Origin: G963669295 sp963669295 | GTDB taxonomy: Bacteria > Bacteroidota > Bacteroidia > Flavobacteriales_D > CALLUQ01 | Assembly (NCBI GenBank): GCA_963669295.1 | Contig: OY769938.1 | Span: forward strand, 2,294,001-2,358,000 | DNA: 64,000 nucleotides | Reading direction: 5' to 3' | Part shown: one piece after another, positions 19,899 to 28,494 of the stretch | How positions within the stretch are numbered: position 1 is the stretch's first letter | Layout: each line of letters opens with the position of its first letter | The notes under the pieces: model-generated | Database searches by the model: none | The model's input: the letters and a program-made list of their open reading frames with translations, nothing else | Told to the model about the DNA's origin: nothing | Translations under genes and position numbers: made by a program

Positions 19899-20520
19899 GA
19901 GGTGCAAATAACTCGTCTATGGTTTCGTATTTCTGTAGATGTTTTACCTGAATTCCCGCCTTGATGGCTGTGGTGATGTGCATGGCAGTATCATCAATAA
20001 ATAATGTTTCAGACGGGACAAGCTTCTGCGACCGTAGTACGTATTGAAATATTTTAGGGTCAGGTTTGCTCAATTGCAATTGATATGAGTAAAACTCTTT
20101 TTCGAACAATGGAGTTAGTGTATCTAATCCGTGCACTTCCTTTAATTGTGCATTGATTTGTTCCATGTGTATGGCATTGGTGTTGCTGAGCAGAAACAGG
20201 CGATACTTTTTATTTAACGTTTTGAGCAATTCAATGCGAGGTGCGGGAATATCGATTAACATGACGTTCCATGCATTGATGATGTCATTATCTGTTAAAT
20301 TATTGCCCAGCATTTTCATGCGATTGATAAACTGCTCAGGGGTGATCTCTCCATGTTCAATCATGCGGTACAACCCTTCGCGCCTCAACTGCTCGCGGAT
20401 CATTTCAAAGTTGGGGTAATCCAACTGTTTAAAGGCTTCAAGTGTACGGTCAGGGTCAATGTTGATGATAACACCTCCAAGGTCGAAAATAATGTTTTTG
20501 ATGCCATTCAATAATTCCAT
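19888..20520 (-). CDS. HAD superfamily phosphatase (YihX-like)
   Basis: The ATG at 20520 begins just before the catalytic strand; the open frame extends upstream into unrelated sequence. Motif I is FDLGGVIIN (nucleophile Asp13), with motif II in LFLLSNTNA, motif III Lys in LSKPDPKIFQ and motif IV acids in FIDDTAMH. The helical cap lies between motifs I and II, as in subfamily I HAD sugar-phosphate phosphatases. It overlaps mtnA by 11 nt. In context it could dephosphorylate a 5-deoxypentose phosphate or act as a house-cleaning phosphatase. It is not a typical MtnC enolase-phosphatase. Confidence 0.8.
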   Translation of the reverse strand: MELLNGIKNIIFDLGGVIINIDPDRTLEAFKQLDYPNFEMIREQLRREGLYRMIEHGEITPEQFINRMKMLGNNLTDNDIINAWNVMLIDIPAPRIELLKTLNKKYRLFLLSNTNAIHMEQINAQLKEVHGLDTLTPLFEKEFYSYQLQLSKPDPKIFQYVLRSQKLVPSETLFIDDTAMHITTAIKAGIQVKHLQKYETIDELFAPHED

Positions 20521-20571
20521 TCTGCTACCGTTTTTACTGCATGTAAAGATGGTAAAATTTTTAAGAAATGC

Positions 20572-20602
20572 TTTGTTTTTCGCCTTGGCAACAATACATT
20601 TG
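20572..20602 (+). promoter_or_regulatory. tRNA promoter
   Basis: TTTG at 20572-20575, 19 nt spacing and TACATTTG at 20595-20602 match the Bacteroidota consensus exactly. The mature tRNA starts 21 nt downstream. Confidence 0.75.
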
Positions 20603-20623
20603 CAGTCCTTTGCCATTTAGGCA

Positions 20624-20697
20624 GGGCCTATAGCTCAGCTGGTTAGAGCACCTGACTCATAATCAGGGGGTCCCAGGTTCGAGCCCTGGTGGGCCCA
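20624..20697 (+). tRNA. tRNA with CAU anticodon (Ile2 or elongator Met)
   Basis: A 74-nt cloverleaf: acceptor GGGCCTA pairs with tgggccc, the D arm is GCTC/GAGC, and the anticodon stem cctga/tcagg encloses loop ctcataa (anticodon CAT at 20658-20660). The T arm contains GTTCGAG. CCA is not encoded. The GGGCCTATAGCTCAG opening resembles bacterial tRNA-Ile, so it may be the lysidine-modified Ile2, but elongator Met cannot be excluded. Its 3' end is the likely attachment site of the island to its right. Confidence 0.95.
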
Positions 20698-20711
20698 CAC
20701 TTTACAAAAGC

Positions 20712-20744
20712 AAAAGCCTTTAAGTCAGCGACTTAAAGGCTTTT
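20712..20744 (+). terminator. Terminator after the tRNA
   Basis: A 14-bp perfect stem (aaaagcctttaagt / acttaaaggctttt) with a 5-nt loop is followed by T residues. If the island is integrated as proposed, this terminator arrived with it. Confidence 0.9.
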
Positions 20745-20948
20745 CTTTTTCTACTGCACAAAAACCGAACAAGATATTATCAAAATCAGAACTGTGGCAG
20801 ATGCCAAGGTTTACAAACTACAGAAAAGTCTGTTTCCCTGTGCAAATCATACGTCCAGTAACTACCAATAATATTGTTTGCATGTATTTCGCTGATGCTA
20901 AACAATCTATATTTAACATTAAAACATTACATATATATTTATTTTCCC

Positions 20949-20956
20949 TATATTTG
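20949..20956 (+). promoter_or_regulatory. Candidate -7 element (TATATTTG)
   Basis: An exact TAnnTTTG lies 19 nt upstream of the small gene at 20976, in an AT-rich leader. No clear TTTG is found at the right distance upstream, so this is a weak call. Confidence 0.35.
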
Positions 20957-20975
20957 TATAAATATAGTATTCAGC

Positions 20976-21206
20976 ATGAGTAAAACCACTAGAAGAGAGC
21001 GTTTTGAGAAAGTAGCAGCGCGAAGAACACAGAATATTCTTGACTCACTCGATAGTCTTTCTAAGTGTAGTAACAGAAATAACTATGAATATTCTGAAGA
21101 GGACATAAAGAAAATGATAAGAGCGATTAGGGAAAAATTAACACAAACAGAATCAGCGTTTGATAATGAAATAAGTAAGTCAAAAAAAAACCAATTTAAG
21201 TTTTAG
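20976..21206 (+). CDS. Small charged protein upstream of GHKL ATPase
   Basis: This 76-residue protein is rich in Arg, Lys, Glu and Ser and is predicted to be helical (RRERFEKVAARRTQNILDSLDSL, then YSEEDIKKMIRAIREKL). I picked the ATG at 20976 because the upstream extension is hydrophobic and lies across the candidate promoter. Its stop (TAG) overlaps the GTG that can start the next gene, so the two are one operon and may be translationally coupled. No family recognised. The context suggests a partner or regulator of the GHKL ATPase. Confidence 0.6.
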   Translation: MSKTTRRERFEKVAARRTQNILDSLDSLSKCSNRNNYEYSEEDIKKMIRAIREKLTQTESAFDNEISKSKKNQFKF

Positions 21207-21211
21207 TGCCA

Positions 21212-23683
21212 ATGGACAGTAAAGAGATCTTTTTAAAAATTTTCAATTCCAAAGATGAAATTGAATTGGGAGAGTTTATAGACAGTGAATCAACTCTTTT
21301 TGATGATGATAATTGGAAACCACTTGGAGAAAATTATAGCAATTATGGTGTAGTTAAGAATCAACAATCTAATCCAATTGCAGCACTAATTGAAAAGGTG
21401 ACTAATTCAATTGATGCTATTTTAACAAAACAGTGTTTGGAAAATGGAATAAACCCTAAATCAGATGAGGCTCCAAGATCTATGGAAGATGCTATTAATC
21501 AATTCTTCCCTGATAATTCAAACTGGGACCTTCAGAGTTTTAGAAAGGCGCAATCAGAGAATATTCAGGTAATTGCAGATGGAAAAGGTCCTCGTACCCA
21601 AAAAAGGCAATATCCAACATCAGTTATTATTTATGATAATGGAGAAGGCCAACATCCAGAAGACTTTGAAAGAACCTTCTTATCGCTACTCCGTGGAAAT
21701 AAAAACGACATTCATTTCGTGCAAGGAAAGTATAATATGGGTGGATCTGGCGCTATCGTCTTTTGTGGTAAAAGAAGGTATCAACTTATAGCATCAAGGC
21801 GATATGATAAAACAGGAGACTTCGGCTATACACTGATTCGAGAACATCCAAAAAAAACAACAGATCAAGCGAAAGAGACTTGGTACGAATACTGGATTCC
21901 TGATGGCATTATTCCTTGTTTTAGCATTGGCACTATGGATCTAGGTCTAAGCAACAAGAAATTTGAAACAGGAACTTTGATCAAACTATACTCTTATCAA
22001 TTCCCTAAAGGGTATTCTGGATTTGCACAAGATTTGAATCAAAGTATTAATGAATTTTTATTCTCGCCTGCTCTACCCATATTGACTAAAGATACTGCTG
22101 AAAGATATCCAAATAATAAAGTTCTTGAAAATGATCTATTTGGACTAAAAAGAAGATTACAGAAGGAAGAAGATGATTATCTAGATACAAAATTCTCTGA
22201 AACCTACAATGATGATTTATTTGGAGAAATGAAAGTATCTTGTTTTGTCTTCAAGGTAAAAGTAAAGGAGTTTGACATAAAAAAAACTAGGGAAGAGATT
22301 CAAAGGAGATACTTCAAAAATAACATGAATGTATTGTTCTCAATGAATGGACAAGTTCATGGTTATTATACCTCTGAGTTTATTACTCGTTCTCTGAAAT
22401 TAAACTTGCTTAAAAATCACCTTCTTATTCATGTCGATTGTACAAACATGAAATATGAGTTTCGAAAGGAACTATTTATGGCTTCTAGAGATAGGCTTAA
22501 AGATGGCGAAGAGACTCAACTATTAAGACAGTATCTAGCAAAAAAGCTTGGTGCAACTGGTGGTAGATTATCAGAAATTCAAAAATTGAGAAAGCAGGCC
22601 GTTAATGTAGATACTTCTTCAAATACAAGTCAGCTTATCAAAGACTTTACTAAGAATCTTCCGATTAATTCGGATCTAATGAAGTTACTTGGCGACACAT
22701 TCAAACTTGATTTAAAAAAAGAGAAAAAAGCAAAGAAGGCAGACCCAAAAAAGCCATCTAAACAAAAAGAAGAAATTCCTTTTCAACCTGAACGATTTCC
22801 TTCTCAATTCAAAATTAATTCTAAATCAAAAGGAGATACTGAAGTTGCCAAAATCCCCATTAACGGAGAAAAGACAATAAAATTTGACACGGATGTTGAG
22901 AATGATTATTTCGACAGAACTAGCGAACCTGGAGAACTTAAGATAGGGGTCTTAAATATTAAATCGAATGATGTCACAGGAGGAACTGCTCCTGGAGAAC
23001 CAAAAGAGATATCAGACATATTCAATGTAAATAAAAGTAGTCCTAACAAGGGAACTATAAAATTAAGTTTAAATCCAAAGGAGAAGTTAAGTGTAGGAGA
23101 TGCTGTTCAGTTAAAAGTATCTCTAACAGCACCTGGAGGTGATTTTGATGAAATCTTTTGGGTCAAAATTACAGACCCTGAAAAAGCCAAGGAACCTTCG
23201 CCAAAAGTTGAAGACGACAACGAACCATTAGGATTACCAAATATGATATTTGCATATCAGAATAAGGAAGGCAAGGATGAAAACGCTGTTGATTGGGAAG
23301 CGGTTGGCAATGCTACTAGCCAAGAAATGGACATTAAAACAGTAATGGTCCCAGATGCTTCAGGAGATAATCTTAATGGTATTTATGTTAATATGGATAG
23401 TGCTGTTCTAAAAAGCTTTCTTTCTAGATATAAGAATCCTAACTCTGAACAAATTCAAATAGCCAATAGAAAGTACTATACCTCCGTCTATTTCCATACA
23501 TTGTTTCTCTATACAATCACAAAAAATCGAGGATATGAAATTCAAAGAAAGATGGAGCAAACCGACAAATATGATCATGTAGACATTGCAGAGTACCTAA
23601 TGGACTTATTTGATCATTATTACTCAACTTTTATCTTAAATTTTGGTGGCATGGAAGAAATGATGCAGGGTATTGGAGACTAA
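21212..23683 (+). CDS. GHKL (Hsp90-like) ATPase, defence-island associated
   Basis: The ~823-residue protein has a complete GHKL ATP-binding fold near its N-terminus. The N-box is IEKVTNSIDAIL (E, N and D at ~61, 65 and 68), the G1 box is YDNGEG (~141-146) and the G2 loop is GKYNMGGSGAIVF (~172-184). A transducer-like region follows. A Lys-rich linker at ~500-520 joins an Ig/beta-rich segment (LNPKEKLSVGDAVQLKVSLTAPGG) and a helical C-terminal domain. Start is ATG 21212 or the overlapping GTG at 21206. Its end is only 5 nt from the convergent PIN gene. ATPases of this type occur in defence systems (Zorya-like and MORC-like neighbourhoods), but I know no named member that matches. Probably an effector or sensor for the adjacent operon; that is inference. 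Confidence 0.75.
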   Translation: MDSKEIFLKIFNSKDEIELGEFIDSESTLFDDDNWKPLGENYSNYGVVKNQQSNPIAALIEKVTNSIDAILTKQCLENGINPKSDEAPRSMEDAINQFFPDNSNWDLQSFRKAQSENIQVIADGKGPRTQKRQYPTSVIIYDNGEGQHPEDFERTFLSLLRGNKNDIHFVQGKYNMGGSGAIVFCGKRRYQLIASRRYDKTGDFGYTLIREHPKKTTDQAKETWYEYWIPDGIIPCFSIGTMDLGLSNKKFETGTLIKLYSYQFPKGYSGFAQDLNQSINEFLFSPALPILTKDTAERYPNNKVLENDLFGLKRRLQKEEDDYLDTKFSETYNDDLFGEMKVSCFVFKVKVKEFDIKKTREEIQRRYFKNNMNVLFSMNGQVHGYYTSEFITRSLKLNLLKNHLLIHVDCTNMKYEFRKELFMASRDRLKDGEETQLLRQYLAKKLGATGGRLSEIQKLRKQAVNVDTSSNTSQLIKDFTKNLPINSDLMKLLGDTFKLDLKKEKKAKKADPKKPSKQKEEIPFQPERFPSQFKINSKSKGDTEVAKIPINGEKTIKFDTDVENDYFDRTSEPGELKIGVLNIKSNDVTGGTAPGEPKEISDIFNVNKSSPNKGTIKLSLNPKEKLSVGDAVQLKVSLTAPGGDFDEIFWVKITDPEKAKEPSPKVEDDNEPLGLPNMIFAYQNKEGKDENAVDWEAVGNATSQEMDIKTVMVPDASGDNLNGIYVNMDSAVLKSFLSRYKNPNSEQIQIANRKYYTSVYFHTLFLYTITKNRGYEIQRKMEQTDKYDHVDIAEYLMDLFDHYYSTFILNFGGMEEMMQGIGD

Positions 23684-23688
23684 AATGT

Positions 23689-24606
23689 CTATATCTTATA
23701 TACATTTTCTAAATCTTTACGATATGTCTTGATTTTGTCTAATAGGCTTATTGAATTTGCTTCCATATCGAATACATTATTAAAACTGTGGATCAAATCA
23801 AAAATGCTTTTGTTCTTTCTTTTGTTTTGAGAAAAATAATCTTTGAGCTCATTTATTCCATTAAAGTCGTAATTGTGAAGTTTCGAAATTAACACGTTCA
23901 AATTTGTCATAAACGTTTTATTTCTGAGCAGTGATACCGATAGGGTTTCCCTCAGTCCTCTCAACTTCTTTTCCAATACCACCACCTCATGTGCATACTC
24001 TGAAAATAGGTTGCTTAATATACGATCAAGTTGCTTTCTCGTAAAATTATCATCTATTCTATAGAGTAGAACGAGCAAATCGGCAGTATCTTCTATGTGT
24101 CCAATTTGTTGGTGTAGATAAAATGAGGAGAATTGCTCCTTAGCTGGATAATCATCTGTATGAAAATAAAGTTTGGTTGGAACAAATCCGTTGGGATGAT
24201 TTTTAGACAATTTATATCGACTCAAAAACAGCGATAATGCAGCCGAATAAAACTCCCCATTGCTTTTTGAATAGCCAGATAACTTTTGAACTGTTCTAAA
24301 AAAATCTTCACCAAATTCATATTGAATTTCGCTATCAAGTTTTTGATTACTCCTAAAAACATTCAGTACCTTATCGATTTCTTCTTTCCTCTCTCTGACC
24401 TGAGAATTATCATTCCCCTTTTTCGTACCATACTTATCAATTCTATCATACACATTAGCACATACTTCATTAAATACTTTCTGACATAAATAGAAATCAA
24501 TATTCTTAAGTTTTTTAATCAGGAAATCGTCCTCATCAATATGAATTAAATTGATGACCGAACATGCATCTAAGACACAAGTTATTTGATTCAATCCTCC
24601 TTCCAT
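23689..24606 (-). CDS. PIN-domain-like nuclease, last gene of the Ssp-like operon
   Basis: The 305-residue protein opens with a PIN-type first strand and Asp (VLDACSVINLIHI, Asp13). It continues with FNEV (Glu47), an acidic helix NGEFYSAALSLFL (Glu118) and a late Asp pair in HTDDYPAK (Asp151/152). These are spaced as metal-binding acids of PIN RNases/DNases. The C-terminal ~120 residues are helical with no known domain. Its start overlaps the AAA ATPase gene by 16 nt, so it belongs to the operon. No antitoxin is adjacent, which argues for an effector nuclease and against a VapC toxin. The domain assignment rests on motif reading only. Confidence 0.62.
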   Translation of the reverse strand: MEGGLNQITCVLDACSVINLIHIDEDDFLIKKLKNIDFYLCQKVFNEVCANVYDRIDKYGTKKGNDNSQVRERKEEIDKVLNVFRSNQKLDSEIQYEFGEDFFRTVQKLSGYSKSNGEFYSAALSLFLSRYKLSKNHPNGFVPTKLYFHTDDYPAKEQFSSFYLHQQIGHIEDTADLLVLLYRIDDNFTRKQLDRILSNLFSEYAHEVVVLEKKLRGLRETLSVSLLRNKTFMTNLNVLISKLHNYDFNGINELKDYFSQNKRKNKSIFDLIHSFNNVFDMEANSISLLDKIKTYRKDLENVYKI

Positions 24607-25709
24607 CCAATTATTTCATCTTTATTATCTTCAAAAAATTCAATTTTAATTGGAGCATCAATCTCATCTAAATCAGCTAATTCTAATAGAAGTGAAAATG
24701 CCTCATTAAAAGAACGAAGGGAAGCATTACCTTTTTCTTCAATTACCTTATCAACCAATTTTTCATCAAAAGGAAAGTATTCATTTCCATCATTCCCTTC
24801 TCGGTATGACTTGAGTAAATCCACTAAATACAGTTTAAATTGTTCTTCTGTCGGCAAATCAAATTCAATACGTTCTTTTATTCTTGATTTAACGGCTTCA
24901 GTAAGATATTCCCCCAAATCCTCAAGACCAAATAAGGCAGTTTGAGTTAAGTTTAAAAACATTAATAAGTTATTTGGAGTATTATCTAATATTTCCCTCA
25001 AAAAATTATTTGTTTTATCAATGTTAGAACTACTTAATATAGCTAAATCTTCAAACTCATCAAACCAAATTATTACGGTTGAAAACACCTTTTTTTCAAA
25101 TGTCAAGCATGTGAATATTCCTGCTAGAAGTTTTGTATAATCACTATCTGAATTTAATTGTCTTAGAATTCCATATTCATTCAAATCCTTTAATTCTGTA
25201 TTTGTAATATTTCCATACAAATACTTCTTTAATAATGAGATATCGCTCACATTTTCATCAAATATTGCCTTTAACACACTTGTTATTTGCATATTATCGC
25301 TGATGTCCTCAATAAATGGTAGTACTTGGACATTAGCTTCTTTAAAAGATGAACGTATCTCCTCTATGTTTAACTTATCGATAACAGCAGTATAGATGTT
25401 ATACACAGGGTCCTTTCCTTTAGGTAGAGTTATTACCATTGAGTACGGTAATGATGAATCTAAACTATCTGAAAGGGATTTCAATTCAGATTGTTTATTG
25501 AAAAACCGTGCTGCATGTGTTTTTCCACTTCCATACTCTCCCCAATTTAATACTAAGCTAGAATTTGGGATTCGAATACTTCTCTTGATTCTCTTCTCGA
25601 ACTTTTCTTTTGTTTCTGAAAATCCAGCCCAAACTAAATCTTCTGAACTAGTAGCTGGTGTTATTCTGAAAGGGTTCGTTTTTAACTTATACTTTTCTTT
25701 GAAACTCAT
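24591..25709 (-). CDS. AAA ATPase in Ssp-like operon (SspG position)
   Basis: This 372-residue P-loop ATPase opens with an NPFRITPA segment. It has Walker A GEYGSGKT (57-64), Walker B TVIIWFDEFE (211-220), a sensor-like LMFLNLTQT and an arginine-rich lid (SRIKERIEFDLPTEEQF). The layout resembles ORC/Cdc6- or ExeA-like STAND-type AAA proteins in which a single domain loads or signals. The ATG overlaps the previous stop in ATGA, so translation is coupled. It occupies the place of the second gene of the sspFGH restriction cassette that follows sspBCD in published loci, but I cannot confirm homology from memory. Confidence 0.75.
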   Translation of the reverse strand: MSFKEKYKLKTNPFRITPATSSEDLVWAGFSETKEKFEKRIKRSIRIPNSSLVLNWGEYGSGKTHAARFFNKQSELKSLSDSLDSSLPYSMVITLPKGKDPVYNIYTAVIDKLNIEEIRSSFKEANVQVLPFIEDISDNMQITSVLKAIFDENVSDISLLKKYLYGNITNTELKDLNEYGILRQLNSDSDYTKLLAGIFTCLTFEKKVFSTVIIWFDEFEDLAILSSSNIDKTNNFLREILDNTPNNLLMFLNLTQTALFGLEDLGEYLTEAVKSRIKERIEFDLPTEEQFKLYLVDLLKSYREGNDGNEYFPFDEKLVDKVIEEKGNASLRSFNEAFSLLLELADLDEIDAPIKIEFFEDNKDEIIGWKED

Positions 25710-27355
25710 TTTAATATTTTTTGAATGTACCCATCCCCATACTGTTTTTGAAACTTGTATATGAATAAATCTTGTTCTTTACTTTTTAGATAATTTACTA
25801 TGAATTGATGCCCTACTTTTATGTTGTGAGTTAAGTACAATTTGTACTTGGCATATGTAATCGCTTGAGACGCAGTAACTCGATTTGGTGCTAAGGTCTT
25901 AAAGTATTTAAAACTGTCCATGAGACATGAAATCGTATTAGACACAACTTCATTTTTAGATATTTCTGTCTTTTCACCATTATAAATATCATCATACATA
26001 TGTACCATGAAACGGTTTAAAAAATCATTTGGTGACACTACTCTGGACCAATTGATGTCATTCCAATAACAGATATGACTGAATAATTTCACCCCTTTAT
26101 TAGAAAGCTTCAAATTCAATCTTAAATCAATTTCAATTAACTCTAAATCATACAGCCAGTTAAGTCGAGGCATAAGAACGTGTTCTAGATATACCTCTGG
26201 ATTCTTCCAGTTTTGAATTCTATCTATGATTCTCTTCAATTCTTTATATTCTGCACTGTTCTTCTCAAACCAAAATAAATCGCTTAATTGTTTTAGTCTT
26301 TTTAATAGTAATTGCTGAAATGATTTTAGAAGTATTTGAAAGCTAGATTTCCTATTGAGTTTTAAATGCTCCAGGATAATAGAAGTATATAAGAAATCTT
26401 CTCTTAAGATTGTTTCAAGAAAAAACAGCTTGTCCAGTTTTGCTAAAGCAAAAGCATTTTCCGACTTAACTCCTAACTCTTTATTTAATGCACCAAATAC
26501 CTTAAAAAGTTTCCCAGAAGAATAAACATTGTTTAAAAGATTCAGAAACCCAAGGTCTTTGGCTACCTCAATATATGGCGCAGCAGAAGTACCATTCTTT
26601 GTTACCTTAATTAGTCCTTTGTCGTTCTTATACTGACCTAGTTGAGTTCTATATTCCTCAACAAATCTTTCAAACTTTTTATTAATAAAATTAGAGGGTA
26701 CTTTTTCCTGTTCTTGTAGAAACTTGAGAAGGAGTTTGAAGTATCCAAGTCTTCGAACTTTTGTGTTTGTGTTGAGAATGGACAATCTTCGATTATCAGG
26801 AATTTTCTCGTAATTTTTGTAGAATACCCAATAAAACTCCGGAGGAGTATAACTATCATTAGCGAACCTTAATTTATCAATAACTTCATTGTAGAAATTT
26901 GAATTTGAAATGTAAGAATCAGCTATATGTATCTCGAAAATATAGTTTGGTTCAGTATCACAAAACGCTGCGGCATCAAAATCTTCGTTATATCCTTCAT
27001 TTTGAGATACAAAATATTCTTTGACCGAATCTTGATCTATTTCTTGTATAATTTGAATTGCTTCATACATTTTATTACATATAGAAAATGGTTCCGAATA
27101 ATCAATTATATCATTTCTATAGCCTAAGTATTCGCTAGAGCCTATATATGAAGCAGACGGTTCAAGTCTAGAAAACTCTTCAAGTTCTTTTTCTGAAAGA
27201 CTTCTATAAAAGAGGTCTTCTTCTATTTGTTCTGAAGTCCCCGAAGGAAGATCAAATACTATTTCATACTCGGTAAAATCAAATAGTAACCTATCATTCC
27301 GTAGAAGTGAAGTATCATTAGAAAACTGATTCAATATTTTATAAACCTCAATCAT
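25706..27355 (-). CDS. Unknown protein with winged-helix-like C-terminus (SspF position)
   Basis: About 549 residues from ATG 27355, which avoids overlap with sspD; an ATG at 27370 and the frame's first ATG at 27379 are alternatives. It is rich in Leu, Lys, Glu and Phe and is largely helical with no membrane segment. Around residues 400-440, LMPRLNWLYDLELIEI followed by LKLSNKGVKLF looks like a winged helix-turn-helix with a C-terminal beta wing. No nuclease or ATPase motif is visible. Its position directly after the SspD-like gene suggests the first component of the effector module. The function is not established. Confidence 0.68.
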   Translation of the reverse strand: MIEVYKILNQFSNDTSLLRNDRLLFDFTEYEIVFDLPSGTSEQIEEDLFYRSLSEKELEEFSRLEPSASYIGSSEYLGYRNDIIDYSEPFSICNKMYEAIQIIQEIDQDSVKEYFVSQNEGYNEDFDAAAFCDTEPNYIFEIHIADSYISNSNFYNEVIDKLRFANDSYTPPEFYWVFYKNYEKIPDNRRLSILNTNTKVRRLGYFKLLLKFLQEQEKVPSNFINKKFERFVEEYRTQLGQYKNDKGLIKVTKNGTSAAPYIEVAKDLGFLNLLNNVYSSGKLFKVFGALNKELGVKSENAFALAKLDKLFFLETILREDFLYTSIILEHLKLNRKSSFQILLKSFQQLLLKRLKQLSDLFWFEKNSAEYKELKRIIDRIQNWKNPEVYLEHVLMPRLNWLYDLELIEIDLRLNLKLSNKGVKLFSHICYWNDINWSRVVSPNDFLNRFMVHMYDDIYNGEKTEISKNEVVSNTISCLMDSFKYFKTLAPNRVTASQAITYAKYKLYLTHNIKVGHQFIVNYLKSKEQDLFIYKFQKQYGDGYIQKILK

Positions 27356-27357
27356 TT

Positions 27358-28494
27358 CTATACAAAACATGTAATACAACCTTCTTCTGTATCATCTAAA
27401 ATATCCAAAAGGAATTTTGAGCCTTTCGACTTTTCACGTCCTTTTCTATTCAAGTGCTCACGTTTAATAGATTCAATACGACTAGCCTCTTTTAACTCTT
27501 CAAGTGATTCATATTGGTTCCAAGTAAATGTCTCGTCAATATTCTCATAGTGCATCGCCTGTTCATACAAATCAGGGTGTTGTTCATACAACCACACCCA
27601 TTCAATTTTTTGCTGAAAAAAACAGAAGAAACAACCTGATCTGCTTCTTGCATACTCTCCTTTTTGCCCATCAACTTCATACTCTATTTTATTGTAGTAT
27701 GCAGGAACTCCTACTCCACTTTCTTCAAGAATTCGAAAAATATCATCTCGCACTAGAATGTCTTCATTTTCAAGTAATGGAAAACTGTCTTCTATAGACA
27801 AAGCATAATTGGTAGTCTTCAGAAAATCATAAATCACTCTATTCATTCCACTTATGGAAATATCAAGACAAGTATCGATTTTCTTATGTAGATTCTTCTG
27901 TGCAACAATTCTTTCATTGAAATTAGTTGATACTTCAATGTCGAGCGCCTTTTTGAACTTATCAAGACTTTCTATTCCTTGTATGGTTTGAAATAAATCT
28001 AATGCTTTTGATTGATTATCAGAATGAAAAAACTTCGTCCAAACATCCTCACTCCAAATGTTTCTTCGAAAAGGAAAAATTGATTGTATGTTCTCCTTTT
28101 TAGAAACATATCCTTCCCTACTTTCATCACCTCTAATACCCACATATGACACCGTAGGAGCTGTTCCAACATATTTTTCAAATGGCTGTAACTTCATCAT
28201 GTTTGTACACCATCTAGCTTGAGGAGAAGGAAGGTAGCCTTTGAATATTTTATAGAAATAATCAAATGGGTTTTCCGAGCTTTTTTCAGCTTCTTCAGCA
28301 ATAAGACGCTTTATCTTTTTCCCGAGATAAGACTCCAAATTGTCAATCAATTGATAAGTTTCATCAAGCTCTTTTCCAGTATCACAACAATAGTAGTCGA
28401 ACTCTATTTGTGGATATTTATCTCGCAAATAAATTGCCAATGCTGCACTATCCTTTCCTCCTGATATTCCTAATACATGTCGGGCTTTACTCAT
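27358..28494 (-). CDS. sspD: DndC/SspD-like PAPS-reductase-family enzyme
   Basis: The 378-residue protein has the PP-loop SGGKDSAA (residues 11-18), CCDTGKELDETY, the family mark ARWCTNMMK (Cys96) and GIRGDESREG. A C-terminal CFFC pair near residue 290 and a final CITC add further cysteines. In DndC and SspD such proteins adenylate the DNA backbone and carry an iron-sulfur cluster for sulfur insertion; the cysteines here fit that role. It overlaps sspC by 8 nt. No cysteine desulfurase (DndA/SspA) is next to it, so sulfur probably comes from a chromosomal IscS/SufS. A plain assimilatory PAPS reductase is unlikely given length and neighbours. Confidence 0.85.
   Translation of the reverse strand: MSKARHVLGISGGKDSAALAIYLRDKYPQIEFDYYCCDTGKELDETYQLIDNLESYLGKKIKRLIAEEAEKSSENPFDYFYKIFKGYLPSPQARWCTNMMKLQPFEKYVGTAPTVSYVGIRGDESREGYVSKKENIQSIFPFRRNIWSEDVWTKFFHSDNQSKALDLFQTIQGIESLDKFKKALDIEVSTNFNERIVAQKNLHKKIDTCLDISISGMNRVIYDFLKTTNYALSIEDSFPLLENEDILVRDDIFRILEESGVGVPAYYNKIEYEVDGQKGEYARSRSGCFFCFFQQKIEWVWLYEQHPDLYEQAMHYENIDETFTWNQYESLEELKEASRIESIKREHLNRKGREKSKGSKFLLDILDDTEEGCITCFV

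Noticed and set aside
21212..23683. MutL or topoisomerase homologue
   Set aside because: It has GHKL boxes but lacks the MutL and gyrase/topoisomerase domain layout, and sits beside defence genes.
23689..24606. VapBC-type toxin-antitoxin
   Set aside because: The protein is too long (305 residues) and no small antitoxin gene precedes it; the neighbour is an ATPase in the same operon.
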